Of a stretch of 64,000 nt of DNA, positions 1 through 9,441 are shown one piece after another. Source of the stretch: Oceanibaculum nanhaiense (lineage in GTDB: Bacteria; Pseudomonadota; Alphaproteobacteria; Oceanibaculales; Oceanibaculaceae); assembly GCF_002148795.1 (NCBI RefSeq), contig NZ_MPOB01000002.1:372001-436000 (forward strand), read 5' to 3'. The notes beneath the pieces were generated by a model. It saw nothing but the letters and a program-made list of their open reading frames with translations, did not search any database and was not told the DNA's origin. The translations under genes and the position numbers were made by a program. The stretch's first letter is position 1; every line of letters starts with the position of its first letter.

Positions 1-26
1 AACCTTCTGCGACCGGATATCCCGCC

Positions 27-1243
27 ATGAGTTCGCCGCCCCGCCATTCCGTTCTTGATATCTTCCTCGTCTTTCTGCGGCTGGGCTGCACCTCCTTCGG
101 CGGGCCGGTCGCGCATATCGGCTATTTCCGTGAGGAGTTCGTCAGCCGCCGGCACTGGCTCGATGAGCAGGCCTATGCCGATCTGGTGGCGCTGGGCCAG
201 TTCCTGCCGGGGCCGGCCTCCAGCCAGGTCGGCTTCGCCATCGGCACGCTGCTGGGCGGGCGGCTGGGCGGCATCGCTGCCTGGATCGCCTTTACCCTGC
301 CGTCCGCCCTGCTGATGGCACTGTTCGCCGCCGGCGTGATGGCGCTGGGCGAGACCCGGGCAGACTGGCAGCAGGGCGCGCTGAAGGGGCTGAAGCTGGT
401 GGCGCTGGCGGTGGTGGCGCAGGCGGTCTGGGGCATGGCGCGGTCGCTGTGCCCGGACCGCGAGCGTGCGACGCTGACGGTGGCGGCGGCCCTGATCGTC
501 GTGCTCGGAGCGGGGGAGGGGGCCGGGGCGGTGGCGCAGATTGCCGCCATCCTGCTGGGGGCCATTGTCGGTGCGGCGCTGCTGAAGCCCGCCGGCGGCA
601 ACGGCGTCAGCCCTGTCGTGGCACCCTATGGCCGGGGGTTCGGCTGGCTCTGCCTCGTGCTGTTCTTCACCCTTCTCATCGGTCTGCCGCTGGCGGACCC
701 GATCATCGACACGCTGTGGTTCTCGGCCTTCGACAGTTTCTTTCGCATCGGCGCGCTGGTGTTCGGCGGCGGCCATGTCGTGCTGCCGCTGTTGCAGGCG
801 GAGGTGGTCGGTCCGGGCTGGGTCGGGCGGGAAATCTTCATCGCCGGCTATGGCGCGGCGCAGGCGATGCCGGGGCCGCTGTTCACCATCGCCTCCTATC
901 TCGGCATGATGATGGGCGGCAGCGTCGTGGCCGGCCTGTGCGGCGCGGTGCTGGTGACGCTGGCGATCTTCCTGCCGGCCGGCCTCTTGATGTGGGGGGC
1001 GCTGCCCTTCTGGTCGTCCCTGAGGGCGCATCCGAAGGCGCAATCGGTGCTGATGGGGGTGAACGCCGCCGTGGTCGGGCTGCTGCTGGCCGCACTCTAT
1101 GACCCGGTCTTCACCACCGCCGTCGCCGGCGCGCCCGATCTGGCGGCGGCGCTGGTCTGTTTCGCGGCGCTGCAATTCTGGAAGGCGCCGCCCTGGGCGG
1201 TGGTGGTGCTGGCCGGCCTCGCGGGGGCCGCGCTCTACAGCCT

Positions 1244-1247
<4 letters not shown>
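27..1247 (+). CDS. chrA: Chromate transporter, CHR family (ChrA-like)
   Basis: A 406-residue, strongly hydrophobic inner-membrane protein. Two CHR halves are visible: the N-terminal one carries the family signature FGGPVAHIGYFREEF near residues 24-38 followed by LPGPASSQ, and the second repeats the pattern as FGGGHVVLPLL and MPGPLFT near residues 250-290. Bidomain CHR proteins of about 400 residues export chromate, probably driven by the proton gradient; some members have other anion substrates, so the substrate is inferred. The ATG at 27 opens the frame just before the first hydrophobic segment. The stop overlaps the end of the convergent aguB by 4 nt, so no terminator fits between them. Confidence 0.9.
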
Positions 1248-2119
<872 letters not shown>

Positions 2120-2135
2120 GCGTCTTTTCCTCATC

Positions 2136-2171
2136 CTGTCCCGGGGGCTGTCCCGGGGGCTGTCGCGGGGG
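2136..2171. repeat. Three tandem 12-bp repeats upstream of aguB
   Basis: CTGTCCCGGGGG occurs at 2136-2147 and 2148-2159, and CTGTCGCGGGGG (one change) at 2160-2171. The array starts 17 bp upstream of the aguB start codon, in its expected 5' untranslated region. The direct repeats are visible in the sequence; any role in expression is inference. Confidence 0.85.
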
Positions 2172-2323
2172 CGCTTGCCGGTGATATGGCGATGCCGCTA
2201 CGCTGTACAATGAGAATCGTCGATTTGTCAGTCTGTTATAGGTCGATCACGACAATATTATTGGAATTGAATAAAACCACATGCAATCCTGCTCAAAAGG
2301 GAATGGAACGCAAAGGCGGCGTC

Positions 2324-2788
2324 ATGAAAGACCCGAAACCGGGCATCTGGGACACGGACATGAAGCTGGAATCGCCGCTGCTACAGCGGCTCCATGTGCT
2401 CTGGCGGGAGAAGTGCCAGGGCCAGCTTCTACCGGCCCGCGCCGATTTCGATCCGCTGGAGATGCGCGATTGTCTCGGCAGCGTGTTCCTGGTCGAGGCG
2501 CTGCCGGACGATGATGATTTCCGCTACACGCTGGTGGGCAGCGACATCACCAGGGCGGTGCAGCGCGACAGCACCGGCAAGCTGATCGGCGAGGTGTTCG
2601 GCGCCGCCGGTCTGGCGCTGTACCGCAAGGTGCGCGACGAGTGCCGGCCGATCCGCGTGCATGGGCCTGTCGATTGGCTGGGCCGGGACTATATCGCCTA
2701 TGAGACCGTTGTCCTGCCGCTGGCGGATGACGGCAAGCAGGTAAACCGCTTCATCGGTGGAATGGTCTTCCGGATGGCAGGCGGATGA
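2324..2788 (+). CDS. PAS_5-family protein (paralog 1 of 4)
   Basis: A small protein of 154 residues that is a single PAS-like domain of the PF07310 (PAS_5) type. The diagnostic order is a helix with SPLLQRLHVLWREK, a DFDPLEMRDCLG loop, an FRYTLVGSDI strand and a C-terminal VLPLADDGKQVNRFIGGM strand. The family is common in Rhodospirillales and Rhizobiales with unknown ligand; no output domain is present. The ATG at 2324 has AGG 7 nt upstream; an upstream ATG at 2303 has its AGGG almost touching the codon. It begins an array of three paralogs and is followed closely by the next one. Confidence 0.82.
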   Translation: MKDPKPGIWDTDMKLESPLLQRLHVLWREKCQGQLLPARADFDPLEMRDCLGSVFLVEALPDDDDFRYTLVGSDITRAVQRDSTGKLIGEVFGAAGLALYRKVRDECRPIRVHGPVDWLGRDYIAYETVVLPLADDGKQVNRFIGGMVFRMAGG

Positions 2789-2801
2789 AGGCGCATGCGC
2801 T

Positions 2802-3284
2802 ATGGACGATGATGGCTACATCCCGCATGAAGACGTCGTCCTCGATATTGAGGTGCGCCTCGAATCGCCCCGACTGATCTCGCTGCACGATCTCTGGCGG
2901 GGCAAATGCCGCGAGGGCCGCCTGCCGGCGCGCCGGGACTTCGACCCACCGGAGATGAAGGATGTTCTGGGCGCCATCTTCCTGACCGAATATGTGCCGG
3001 AACAGGATGATTTCCGCTACACGCTGATCGGTACCGAGATCGTGAAATGGGTCGGGGTGGACAATACCGGCCGCATGGTCGGCGAGTTGTTCGGTGATCA
3101 TGGCCGGTCCTTCTACCGGCTTGTTCGCACCTCAAGAAAGCCGGCGCGTATCCACGGCACCGTGCATTGGCGCGACAAGCGGCATGTGCGCTTCGAGCTT
3201 CTGGCCCTGCCGCTGGCCGATGACGGGGAGAGCGTGGACCGGATCATGGGTGCCACGGTGTACTGGCTGGAATCCTTTACATGA
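2802..3284 (+). CDS. PAS_5-family protein (paralog 2 of 4)
   Basis: A 160-residue stand-alone PAS_5 domain with the same motif order as its neighbours: SPRLISLHDLWRGKC, DFDPPEMKDVLG, FRYTLIGTEIVKWVGVDNTG and LPLADDGESVDRIMG. It lies only 13 nt after paralog 1 and is probably co-transcribed with it. It is closer to paralog 3, sharing the WVGVDNTG stretch after the FRYTLIGT strand, than to paralog 1, which has RAVQRDSTG there. This suggests local duplication. No signal peptide, membrane segment or effector domain is seen. Confidence 0.82.
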   Translation: MDDDGYIPHEDVVLDIEVRLESPRLISLHDLWRGKCREGRLPARRDFDPPEMKDVLGAIFLTEYVPEQDDFRYTLIGTEIVKWVGVDNTGRMVGELFGDHGRSFYRLVRTSRKPARIHGTVHWRDKRHVRFELLALPLADDGESVDRIMGATVYWLESFT

Positions 3285-3535
3285 AAGAGGCTCGGGTGCG
3301 CTGGTAATTCGGTCTTGTCTTGCAATCCAGTCGCAGTATCGCGGCGCGGTCCCGGGATTTTTCTTGCGATTTTTTGGTAAAGATCGCGTTGTGACCTTAA
3401 TTTATAATCCGATAGTCCTCAATTTTGCGTAGCATTAAATGTATGCGACGAATGTAGTCTGACTGCATGGGCATATTCGTATATATTGAATAAAAATCGA
3501 TCCAGTGACGCAGAAAGCGGCTCGAGCGTTTGGCC
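3285..3535. promoter_or_regulatory. AT-rich spacer before PAS_5 paralog 3
   Basis: The spacer is clearly AT-richer than the flanking genes from about 3360 to 3500, which suits an independent promoter for paralog 3. I do not see a convincing -35/-10 pair or a hairpin followed by T residues, so no site is assigned. No gene is recognised here. Confidence 0.35.
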
Positions 3536-4075
3536 ATGACGATTGAAGATACCAATAAGGGCACCGATACGGTGCCAGGCACGCTCCCGGCGGATGATAC
3601 TCCAGCGCTTGTTCAAAGCCCCCGCGACGATGCCACAGCGGATTATGGGATGGACATCCAGTCGCCGATGCTGATGCGGCTCTATGAGTTGTGGCGGAAC
3701 AGGCATCTCGAAGGCACGTTGCCGGGCCGCCGCGATTTCGACCCGGTCGAGATGAAGGATTGTCTGGGCAACATCTTCATCCTCGAATATGTCCCCGATA
3801 TCGATAATTTCCGCTACACGCTGATCGGCACCAAGATCGTCAACTGGGTCGGTGTGGACAATACCGGCAAGCTGGTGGACGAGATTTTCGACGACCGCAT
3901 GCGGCAGTTCTACAAGGGGCTGCAGGCACGCCAGGTGCCGGTCCGCACCTCAGGAAAAGTGGTCTGGCGGGACAAGGAGCATGTCGCCTACGAGTTGGTC
4001 ACCCTGCCGCTGTCCGACGACAAGCGGACGGTGAACCGCTTCATCGGGGCGATGGACTTCCATATGAAGTGCTGA
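3536..4075 (+). CDS. PAS_5-family protein (paralog 3 of 4)
   Basis: A 179-residue PAS_5 protein with a roughly 40-residue polar N-terminal extension rich in Asp, Thr and Pro that its neighbours lack. The domain follows: SPMLMRLYELWRNR, DFDPVEMKDCLG, FRYTLIGTKIVNWVGVDNTGKL and LPLSDDKRTVNRFIGAMDF. The ATG at 3536 is preferred to a TTG two codons earlier. It stands 251 bp after paralog 2, behind an AT-rich spacer, so it may have its own promoter. Its end faces the end of aguA 28 bp away. Function is unknown; a cytoplasmic ligand or redox sensor is a guess from the fold. Confidence 0.8.
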   Translation: MTIEDTNKGTDTVPGTLPADDTPALVQSPRDDATADYGMDIQSPMLMRLYELWRNRHLEGTLPGRRDFDPVEMKDCLGNIFILEYVPDIDNFRYTLIGTKIVNWVGVDNTGKLVDEIFDDRMRQFYKGLQARQVPVRTSGKVVWRDKEHVAYELVTLPLSDDKRTVNRFIGAMDFHMKC

Positions 4076-4103
4076 CCGGGGCCGCTGCTAACCGGGCAAC
4101 CGG

Positions 4104-5135
4104 TCAGGGCATCGGTTCCTGCTGGGTGATGCAATGCACGCCGCCACCGCCCTCGAACAGGATGGTGCCGGGCACGGTGACGATCTCGCGCTCCGGGAAC
4201 ACGGATTGCAGCGTGGCGATGGCGGGGCCGTCCGCCGGATCGTCATAGACCGGCAGCACCAGCCCCTGTTTCCCGCCCGGCACGCCGGCCAGATAGAAAT
4301 TCACATAGGACATCGGCAGCCGCCCGCCTGTGGCCTCGTCCTCGCGGCGTTCCGGCTGTTCGATCTCCACCACCTCCAGTTTCCGGCCCTTTGCATCCGT
4401 CGCGGCCTTCAGCGCCCGCAGATTTTCCTGCAGCGTCTCGTAGTCGCTGTCCGCCGGATCGCGTGTGACCTGCGCCAGAACAAGGCCGGGCCGGGCGAAG
4501 CAGGCCACCGTGTCGATATGCCCGTCGGTGCCGACCGGCCCGTAATCGCCGTCCAGGCCGCCGGGCAGCCAGATCACCTTCTCCGCACCGGTCGCGGCGC
4601 ACAGTTCCTGCTCGATCTCGACATGGGTCAGGTCGGGATTGCGGTTCCGGTTCAGGATCGTGGTCTCGACCGCCAGCAGCGTGCCCTCGCCATCGACATG
4701 GATGGCCCCGCCCTCATTCACCAGCGCGGAGGGGCGGCGCGCGATGCCCTCGCGTTCCAGTATCCAGCCGGCCAGTGCCGCGTCGCGCGCATGCGGCTGG
4801 CGTTCGCCCCAGCCATTGAACACCCAGTCGGTGCCAGCGATGCCACCCGCGCCGTCTATCACGAAGCTGGGGCCGGTGTCGCGCAGCCAGGAATCGTCAT
4901 AGGCGACCTCGATCACCTCCGCCACGCCGTCGAGCAGCCGGCGGGCGGTGGGCGCATCTTCGGGGTTGGCCAGCATGCGCACCGGCTCGAACCGGCCGAT
5001 GGCGCGGGCGACGGCGACGAAGGCGGCATGTGCCTCTGGTGTCTTCTCGCCCCACAGCCGCGTGCCGGCCGGCCAGGCCATCCAGCAGCGCCGGTGCGGG
5101 TGCCATTCGCCGGGCATATGGAAGGTGCCGGTCAT
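4104..5135 (-). CDS. aguA: Agmatine deiminase
   Basis: A 343-residue pentein-family guanidine hydrolase that converts agmatine to N-carbamoylputrescine and ammonia, the substrate of AguB. Visible family motifs are the N-terminal MPGEWHPHRRCWMAWP, DDSWLRDTGPSF near residue 80, NEGGAIHVDGEGTLL, the GTDGHIDTVACF histidine motif and the C-terminal GGGGVHCITQQ with the catalytic Cys335. The start overlaps the stop of the upstream alpha/beta hydrolase gene by 4 nt (ATGA), so it is translationally coupled as the last gene of a three-gene minus-strand unit. No arginine decarboxylase is in the window, so the agmatine source is unresolved. Confidence 0.95.
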   Translation of the reverse strand: MTGTFHMPGEWHPHRRCWMAWPAGTRLWGEKTPEAHAAFVAVARAIGRFEPVRMLANPEDAPTARRLLDGVAEVIEVAYDDSWLRDTGPSFVIDGAGGIAGTDWVFNGWGERQPHARDAALAGWILEREGIARRPSALVNEGGAIHVDGEGTLLAVETTILNRNRNPDLTHVEIEQELCAATGAEKVIWLPGGLDGDYGPVGTDGHIDTVACFARPGLVLAQVTRDPADSDYETLQENLRALKAATDAKGRKLEVVEIEQPERREDEATGGRLPMSYVNFYLAGVPGGKQGLVLPVYDDPADGPAIATLQSVFPEREIVTVPGTILFEGGGGVHCITQQEPMP

Positions 5136-6058
5136 TCCTGTTCCTCAACCATGAAGCTGTCGAAGGTGCGCCAGAATTCCAGCCGGATGGCGTCCCGTTC
5201 AAGCAGGATTTCGTGTTCGGCCTCTGGAAAATCGACAATGCGGCAGGCCGGCATGTGCCGGGCAAGGTCGTGCTGGGCGGCGCTGCGCACGATGCGGTCG
5301 CGCCCGGCGCTGGCGATCAGCACCGGCGTGGCGATCCCAGCGGCATAGGCAGGCCGGCGCAACAGCGTCATGCTGTCGAAGGCGCTGTCCAGCCAGCGCC
5401 AGGTCGGGCCGCCCAGCGCGAGTTCGGGATCGTCCAGGATGAATTGCTTGGTGCGTTCGAAACGGTCCCGGTCGCCGGTCAGCGGATTGCCCTCGAAACG
5501 CTTCTTCGCCGGGTCGTAGGGGCCGGTGTTCGGTACATAGGAATCGGGGGCGAGAAGCACCATCGCGCAGGCGATGGTGCGGCTGATTGCGGGCGGCAGG
5601 AAGCCCGACCAGATATCGATCATCGGTGCCACGGCCACGGCGCGGCGGAAATCGCCGCCGCGGTTATGCAGCAGCCGCAGGAGGTTGTGCCCACCCATGG
5701 AGTGGCCGAGACCGTAGAGCGGCCGGCCCGCCGCCAGCGGCAGGGCGATCTCGTCCAGCAATTGCCGTGCGTCCTGCTGGAAATGGCCGAAATCCAGCAC
5801 ATGGCCCTTGTGACGGTCGGCCAGCCGCGGGTCCGACTTGCCCTGGCCGCGCCAGTCCAGCACCACGCAATCATAGCCGCGTGCCGCCAGATCCCCCACC
5901 GTCTCCAGATATTTCTCGATGAATTCGGTGAAGCCCGGCAGCACCAGGAAACAGCCGTGCGCGCCCTCGCGCCGGAAGGTCGCGTAGCGCAGCCGCGCGC
6001 CGTCGCTGGCGGTCAGCCAGCCGACGCTGCCGCCGGCCTGTTGGATCGGTTCTGACAT
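5132..6058 (-). CDS. Alpha/beta hydrolase, lysophospholipase/monoacylglycerol-lipase type
   Basis: A 308-residue serine hydrolase. The oxyanion-region strand FLVLPGFTEFIEKY is followed by DWRGQGKSDPR and the nucleophile elbow GLGHSMGGHN (serine in GHSMG). The distal aspartate lies in VLIASAGRDRIV and the histidine in FPEAEHEILLE. This arrangement matches the PldB/monoglyceride-lipase group that cleaves lysophospholipids or monoacylglycerols; the actual substrate is not predictable. The chosen ATG gives the usual length of about 300 and lies 9 nt after the upstream gene. It is the middle gene of a unit ending in aguA, but no chemical link to agmatine is apparent. Confidence 0.82.
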   Translation of the reverse strand: MSEPIQQAGGSVGWLTASDGARLRYATFRREGAHGCFLVLPGFTEFIEKYLETVGDLAARGYDCVVLDWRGQGKSDPRLADRHKGHVLDFGHFQQDARQLLDEIALPLAAGRPLYGLGHSMGGHNLLRLLHNRGGDFRRAVAVAPMIDIWSGFLPPAISRTIACAMVLLAPDSYVPNTGPYDPAKKRFEGNPLTGDRDRFERTKQFILDDPELALGGPTWRWLDSAFDSMTLLRRPAYAAGIATPVLIASAGRDRIVRSAAQHDLARHMPACRIVDFPEAEHEILLERDAIRLEFWRTFDSFMVEEQE

Positions 6059-6066
6059 GCTGATGA

Positions 6067-7269
6067 TTATCCTTCGGAATCCTGCCGGTAGGGGCTGTAT
6101 TCCTGGGTGAGGGCAGCGATCTCGCGCTCGACCAGTGGGCGTTCGCGGTCCATGGCGCGGGCGACAGCCTCGGCGAGGCCGGGATGGGCGATCCAGTGCG
6201 CGCTGTAGGTCGGGGCGGGCAGATAGCCGCGCTGGATCTTGTGCGGGCCCTGCGCGCCGGCCTCCACGCGTTTCATGCCGTGCTCGATGGCCCAGTCGAT
6301 GGCGCGGTAGTAGCAGGCCTCGAAATGCAGGAACTTCACATGCTCCTCGCAGCCCCAGTTGCGGCCATAGAGCGTGTCGGCGCCGGCGAGGTTCAGCGCC
6401 CCGCAGACCGGGCGCGTGCCGTCCTCGCCGAGGAACAGCACGACCCGCTCGCCGAGCTTTTCGCCGAGCAGGTCGAAGAAATCGCGCGTCAGGTAGGGCC
6501 AGCCCCATTTGCGGTCGATGGTGTTCTCGTAGAAACGGTAGAAGGCATCCCAGTGCGCCGGCTTCAGATCGCCGCCGCTATAGGCGTTGATGGCGATGCC
6601 GCTGTCCTGTGCCTCGCGCCGTTCCTTGCGGATCTGCTTGCGCTTGCGGGAGTTCAGCGCGCCGAGAAAATCCTCGAAGCTGCCATAACCCCGGTTTTCC
6701 CAGTGATATTGCTGGCCGATCCGCCGGATCAGGCCGGCCTCGCCCATCTGCCGGTATTCCGCCTCGGTCGGGAAGGTGACGTGCAGCGAAGACAGTTCCG
6801 CCTCCTCGCACAGCTGCACCAGTGCCGTCACCAGCGCCGGGCGCAGCCGTTCACTATCCTCGCCGGGTGAGACCAGCAGGCGCGGCCCGGTCGCCGGGGT
6901 GAAGGGCACGCAGACCTGCAGCTTCGGGTAATAGCGCCCGCCCGCGCGCTCGAAGGCATCGGCCCAGCCATGATCGAACACGTATTCGCCCTGCGAATGC
7001 AGCTTGATATAGGCCGGTGCGCAGGCCAGCAGCCGGCCTGCCTCGTCGCGCAGCGCCACATGCTGCGGCAGCCAGCCGGTTGCGTCATTCCCGACCGAGC
7101 CGGACTCTTCCAGCGCCGACAGGAAGGCATGGCTGATGAAGGGATTGTCCTGCCCGGCGCAGCGGTCCCAGTCGGCAGCACCGATGTCGGATATGCGGGC
7201 ATGCACCGTCGCGGTGAGACGGATGCCCTGTTCCCGGTTCATGCGCTCTTCCGGCGCGTCGTCTGGCAT
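6067..7269 (-). CDS. FemAB-like / GNAT-fold acyltransferase (PF04339 type)
   Basis: A 400-residue cytoplasmic protein of the family often labelled peptidogalycan biosynthesis protein (PF04339, FemAB_like). Characteristic stretches are DWDRCAGQDNPFISHAFLSALE at the N-terminus, EYVFDHGWADAFERAG, and the C-terminal LYGRNWGCEEHVKFLHFEACYYRAIDWAI, then GAQGPHKIQRGY. FemAB-type enzymes move acyl or aminoacyl groups, but the substrate for this subfamily is unknown, and the label is by family only. The ATG at 7269 has AGGG 8 nt upstream; an internal ATG at 7242 is the alternative. It is the first gene of the unit leading to the hydrolase and aguA. Confidence 0.8.
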   Translation of the reverse strand: MPDDAPEERMNREQGIRLTATVHARISDIGAADWDRCAGQDNPFISHAFLSALEESGSVGNDATGWLPQHVALRDEAGRLLACAPAYIKLHSQGEYVFDHGWADAFERAGGRYYPKLQVCVPFTPATGPRLLVSPGEDSERLRPALVTALVQLCEEAELSSLHVTFPTEAEYRQMGEAGLIRRIGQQYHWENRGYGSFEDFLGALNSRKRKQIRKERREAQDSGIAINAYSGGDLKPAHWDAFYRFYENTIDRKWGWPYLTRDFFDLLGEKLGERVVLFLGEDGTRPVCGALNLAGADTLYGRNWGCEEHVKFLHFEACYYRAIDWAIEHGMKRVEAGAQGPHKIQRGYLPAPTYSAHWIAHPGLAEAVARAMDRERPLVEREIAALTQEYSPYRQDSEG

Positions 7270-7348
7270 GGAGAAACCCTGGTTGCGGTCACCAGCCCAT
7301 TAGATCGGTCGCCTGCGGCTCTTCGCAAGCGCCGGGTTTGACGCCGGG

Positions 7349-8635
7349 TCAGCTCTCCTTGCCGCGCAGGGCCAGCGTCAGCTGTGCCGGATCGATGACG
7401 GCATCGCGCAGATTGGCGCCGATCAGGTTGGTGTTGTGCAGCTTGGCGCCGGTCAGGTCGGTTTTTGCCAGGTTGGCACCGGACAGGATGGCGTTGGTGA
7501 GGTCGGCGCGGGACAGTTCGGCACCGGCCAGGTTGGCCGGCCACAGACGGCCGGTGGGCTTGCCGTCGCTGTTCTTGATCTCGACCGAGGCGAGGGTGGC
7601 GCCGCGCAGCCGGGTGGCGGTCATATTGGCGTTGGAGAGGTTGACCCCGTCCATCATCGCCCCTTCCATATCCGCGCCTTCCAGATTGGCTTCGGACAGG
7701 TCGGACATCACCAGCCGGATGCCCGCCATGCGCGATCCCACCAGCACAGCGCCGCGCAGATCGGCGCCGGACAGATCCGCGCCGGTCAGATCCTGGTGAC
7801 TGAGGTCGGCCTTCGATAGTTCCGCGCGCACGCCCATCACACCGTCGCTTTCGACCCAGGTGACATGGTCGCGGACGATGTCGTGGATCGAGCGCGACAG
7901 GGCGCGGCGGGTTTCCGCCAGATTGGCGCCGGTCAGGTCGGCGCCGGTCAGATCGACATTGGTGAGGATGGCGCGGTTCATCTCGACGCGCGTCATGTTG
8001 GTGCGCGAGATCACGGCGCCGGTCAGGTTCACGCCGGTCAAATTGGCGTCGGCCAGGTTCGCGCCGGTCAGGTTGGCGCCGGACAGATCGGCCCCTTCCA
8101 GCTGCGCGCCGCGCAGATTGACGCCGGACAGGTTGGCGCCGCACAGCAGCGCGCTCTCCAGATTGGCTTCCACCATGGTGGCGTTCGACAAATCGGCGCC
8201 CGACATGTTGGCGCTCTGCAGCATGGCGGCGTCCATCTCGGCGAAGCTGAGGTCGGCGCGCAGCATGGTTGCCGGATTGGCCGGGTTGCCGCTGATCAAG
8301 GCGCCGCCGCGCAGATCGGCTTCCTTCAGATTGGCGCCGGTGAAATTGGCGTTGCGCAGATGCGCGCCGCGCAGATCGGCGCGGTGCAGCACGGCGTTGC
8401 TGAGGTCGGCGGCATCCAGATTAACGCAGAACAGGTCGCAATAGCTCAGATCCGCGCCGGACAGGATGCAGCGGCTGAGATTGGCGCCGGAAAATTTCGC
8501 GGATTGCAGATTCAGCTCGGCCAGGTTGAATCCGGACAGATTCATTCCCGACAGATTCGCGCGCCCGCCACCCGGCTTGCGTTCAAGCCAGAATTCGTGA
8601 CGCTGAATGAGCTGGAGTATTTCCTGGGGGGTCAT
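7349..8635 (-). CDS. Pentapeptide-repeat protein with duplicated HxxW module (A)
   Basis: A 428-residue protein made mostly of A(D/N)LxG-type pentapeptides, predicted to fold into right-handed quadrilateral beta-helices. It starts with a short helical head (MTPQEILQLIQRHEFWLERK), runs into repeats to about residue 245, is broken by a non-repeat linker (HDIVRDHVTWVESDG, residues 251-265), then resumes. The linker restates the head: His, then Trp, a Gly-containing turn, then R-A-x-L-S. Near residue 358 a GKPTGRLWP insert interrupts the last coils. The second protein 2.4 kb away shares every one of these features. Function is unknown; some pentapeptide proteins mimic DNA, but nothing here shows that. 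Confidence 0.87.
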   Translation of the reverse strand: MTPQEILQLIQRHEFWLERKPGGGRANLSGMNLSGFNLAELNLQSAKFSGANLSRCILSGADLSYCDLFCVNLDAADLSNAVLHRADLRGAHLRNANFTGANLKEADLRGGALISGNPANPATMLRADLSFAEMDAAMLQSANMSGADLSNATMVEANLESALLCGANLSGVNLRGAQLEGADLSGANLTGANLADANLTGVNLTGAVISRTNMTRVEMNRAILTNVDLTGADLTGANLAETRRALSRSIHDIVRDHVTWVESDGVMGVRAELSKADLSHQDLTGADLSGADLRGAVLVGSRMAGIRLVMSDLSEANLEGADMEGAMMDGVNLSNANMTATRLRGATLASVEIKNSDGKPTGRLWPANLAGAELSRADLTNAILSGANLAKTDLTGAKLHNTNLIGANLRDAVIDPAQLTLALRGKES

Positions 8636-8764
8636 TCAATAATCCGTTCTAGGCCATGCGCCCCGGGAAACAGAACTGATGTGTCATCGCCGCCATCATT
8701 GTCGCGCTGCGCATACTATGTCTTGCCAGCCTGGCCATCAAGACAGACAGGGGTTAACTCATGG

Positions 8765-9130
8765 TTAAGACCAGCCGTCAATCACCACCTTGTATATACG
8801 TGTAAAAACAGGTTGTTGGCTGTAGAAATGTTCTTCCAGCCGCGCGGTGAGGTGGCGGACCTTGCAGGTCTCCACCAGTTTTTCGAACCCCGCCACCGCT
8901 TCCATGTCTTTCATCGTGATGCCAAATCGGACGAGCGCCGTGTCTTTCAAGGGCTCGCCCTCGGTGTTTCGCAGGAAATAGAGCACGAAGCCGACGGCTG
9001 CCGGAACCGGGCTGCTGGCGGCATGATGCGTCACATCCTGCGAAACGCGCTTCGCGATGTCCTCGAACTGCCGGCTGATATGCAGCAAGACAGCCTCGCG
9101 GCTGTGGCGGTCCTGCTGGTGCTGTTGCAT
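8765..9130 (-). CDS. Hypothetical protein, orphan small ORF
   Basis: A 121-residue, soluble, mixed-composition protein that matches no family I recognise. It has ordinary amino-acid use, unlike the Arg/Pro/Ala-rich shadows of GC-rich genes, and a GGGGA ribosome-binding candidate 6 nt before the ATG at 9130. Features are a Gln/His-rich start, a possible amphipathic helix (ISRQFEDIAKRVSQDV), a hydrophobic core strand (AAVGFVLYFLRNTEG) and a C-terminal FTRIYKVVIDG strand. It sits alone between a pentapeptide-repeat gene on the same strand and a divergent histidine kinase. No signal peptide or transmembrane helix is evident. Confidence 0.55.
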   Translation of the reverse strand: MQQHQQDRHSREAVLLHISRQFEDIAKRVSQDVTHHAASSPVPAAVGFVLYFLRNTEGEPLKDTALVRFGITMKDMEAVAGFEKLVETCKVRHLTARLEEHFYSQQPVFTRIYKVVIDGWS

Positions 9131-9441
9131 GCGAATCCCCGAATCGGAATGGGAGGGAATGAAGAGAATACAACCACATTATAGTATCGTATGCCGCTTT
9201 CAACATCCCCTGATTTTTTGTTTATTAGCAGATTCGAGGAAGGCCGATTCGCCAAAACGCATCTTGTTCATTAAGCTTTTTTAAAATTGACCTGCTAAAT
9301 AAAAAGGTATGTTGACATTGAATGCATAATGTTGCTCGTTAGTTTGTCTAAAAATCATGTCGATTTATCAGGATGTTCTGGACAGAGCGGGCCAGGTGGA
9401 ACGGCGATGATTCTGTGTATCGGCAATAGCGGATATTCCTG
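9131..9441. other. AT-rich divergent intergenic region
   Basis: These 311 bp separate the divergent orphan gene and histidine kinase, and are among the most AT-rich in the window, especially 9190-9360. They presumably hold promoters for both. A TTGACA hexamer lies near 9313, but I see no well-spaced -10, so no promoter is assigned. No gene, tRNA or strong palindrome is recognised. Confidence 0.4.

Noticed and set aside
7865-9184. Plus-strand frame across the first pentapeptide-repeat gene with a periodic GQVGAG-like pattern
   Set aside because: The periodicity is the reverse complement of the pentapeptide codons, not an independent repeat protein.
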